This document shows, piece by piece, positions 5,551-5,982 of a stretch of 5,982 nt of DNA. The notes below the pieces were generated by a model. That model was not told the DNA's origin and did not search any database. It saw only the letters and a list, made by a program, of their open reading frames with translations. Every line of letters starts with the position of its first letter. Position 1 is the first letter of the stretch. Location: contig JAUYIV010000102.1 of the NCBI GenBank assembly GCA_030688105.1, positions 1 to 5,982 of the forward strand, written 5' to 3'. The translations under genes and the position numbers were made by a program. This DNA comes from Actinomycetota bacterium (GTDB lineage: Bacteria > Actinomycetota > Acidimicrobiia > Spongiisociales > UBA11373).

Positions 5551-5982
5551 ATGCGTGACTACCGACGACTCAAGGTGTTTCAGAGATCCCATGCATTCGC
5601 TCTTCGCACATATCGGGTGACCCACGCGTACCCGAGTGATGAGCGGTTCGGGTTGGTCGCTCAGACGCGGAGGTCCGTCGCCTCGATACCGATGAACATC
5701 GCTGAGGGGTCGGGGCGCTCAACCGAGGGCGACTACGCCCGCTTCATCACCTACGCCGCCGCGTCGTGCAACGAGGCGGACTATCAGCTCCTCCTCGCTC
5801 GCGATCTCGGGTGGCGGCGAGCCGTCGAGAGGACGGAGGTCGTATTCGTTGAGCGAGTAGCCCTGATCGAGCGCCATTCCGCGGAGCGCGACGTTGAAGT
5901 CCTTGCTCCCGGTGAAGTAGGCCAGCGCGCAGGCGAAGCTCCGCGGCTCGACGACTCGGACGTCGACTTGGAGCCCGTCCTT
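5551..5982 (+). CDS. Four-helix-bundle protein, S23/23S rRNA intervening-sequence family (copy 2), C-terminus replaced
   Basis: The ATG at 5551 starts [24 protein letters not shown] (residues 49-56), [15 protein letters not shown] and LLLARDLGW follow. Residues 1-88 align without gaps to copy 1, with 50 of 88 identical, so the copies are old relatives and not a recent duplication. Family similarity ends at Trp88 (base 5814). The frame then stays open to the window edge, but those codons are the reverse of a DNA polymerase X gene, so the last helix of about 30 residues is missing. Genuine coding is therefore about 5551-5814. The first 70 bases are only about 51% GC, against about 67% in a sample of rnj, which suggests acquisition from elsewhere. 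The gene is probably non-functional if the junction is real. Confidence 0.8.
   Translation, partial: MRDYRRLKVFQRSHAFALRTYRVTHAYPSDERFGLVAQTRRSVASIPMNIAEGSGRSTEGDYARFITYAAASCNEADYQLLLARDLGWRRAVERTEVVFVERVALIERHSAERDVEVLAPGEVGQRAGEAPRLDDSDVDLEPVL
5785..5982 (-). pseudogene. DNA polymerase family X (pol beta-like), fragment near C-terminus
   Basis: Read on the minus strand from the window edge, 66 codons match the palm/fingers/thumb of family X polymerases. LQVDVRVV carries the third catalytic aspartate. Exactly 15 residues later comes [13 protein letters not shown], with Asn and Arg at the positions of pol beta Asn279 and Arg283, then [11 protein letters not shown] and EIASEEEL. The spacing of these residues equals that of pol beta. 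Family X enzymes fill short gaps during DNA repair. Similarity ends near 5785, where the expected thumb continuation (a dipeptide-rich LGL then PPELRE-type end) is replaced by the reverse of the four-helix-bundle gene, and an in-frame stop follows at 5719-5721. The N-terminal part lies beyond the window. The gene is therefore broken at its 3' end, or the sequence is a chimera. Confidence 0.72.

Noticed and set aside
5263..5625. A minus-strand 120-codon open frame with LAGGWRLEAGG repeats downstream of rnj
   Set aside because: The peptide repeat is the translation of the CTCCAGC DNA array, and the rest is antisense to rnj and copy 2.

Overview
The window looks like a piece of a high-GC actinobacterial chromosome, plausibly Acidimicrobiia-like, although no RNA gene or marker here fixes the lineage. 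The reasons are the GC-rich coding sequence, the 4-base ATGA start/stop overlaps, weak Shine-Dalgarno signals, apparently leaderless genes, and the gene order M16 peptidase, dapB, dapA, ribonuclease J, which is a familiar actinobacterial neighbourhood.

Layout: bases 1-728 hold the C-terminal half of an M16 zinc-peptidase-family protein. It overlaps dapB (725-1486) by 4 bases. A compact element at 1498-2004 follows, bounded by 46-base inverted repeats. It carries only one gene, a minus-strand four-helix-bundle (S23/23S-rRNA-intervening-sequence) protein. Next is a minus-strand thioredoxin-TPR co-chaperone of the YbbN/CnoX type (2022-2855). It diverges from dapA (2943-3827), which overlaps rnj (3824-5455) by 4 bases. 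After the rnj stop codon comes an array of 7-base repeats, then a second four-helix-bundle gene (from 5551). Around 5785-5814 this gene runs into the end of an opposite-strand gene for a family X (pol beta-like) DNA polymerase.

How the genes work together: dapA and dapB encode consecutive steps of diaminopimelate/lysine synthesis (condensation, then reduction), which feeds peptidoglycan. RNase J is the 5' exo/endoribonuclease of RNA maturation and decay. The thioredoxin-TPR protein is probably a protein-quality-control factor. These are ordinary housekeeping genes.

The unusual content is the pair of four-helix-bundle loci. Their proteins are only about 57% identical over 88 residues, yet they share a terminal signature, AGAACGC-(YTCCMGC)n-AA, and an identical promoter spacing that predicts leaderless mRNA. 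Each sits just behind the stop codon of a housekeeping gene. Copy 1 is complete with matching inverted repeats. Copy 2 has lost its C-terminus and its far repeat at the polymerase junction. No transposase, reverse transcriptase or recombinase is encoded here, so if these are mobile they move by something supplied in trans or by an undescribed route. The copy 2/polymerase junction may be a real rearrangement or an assembly chimera.
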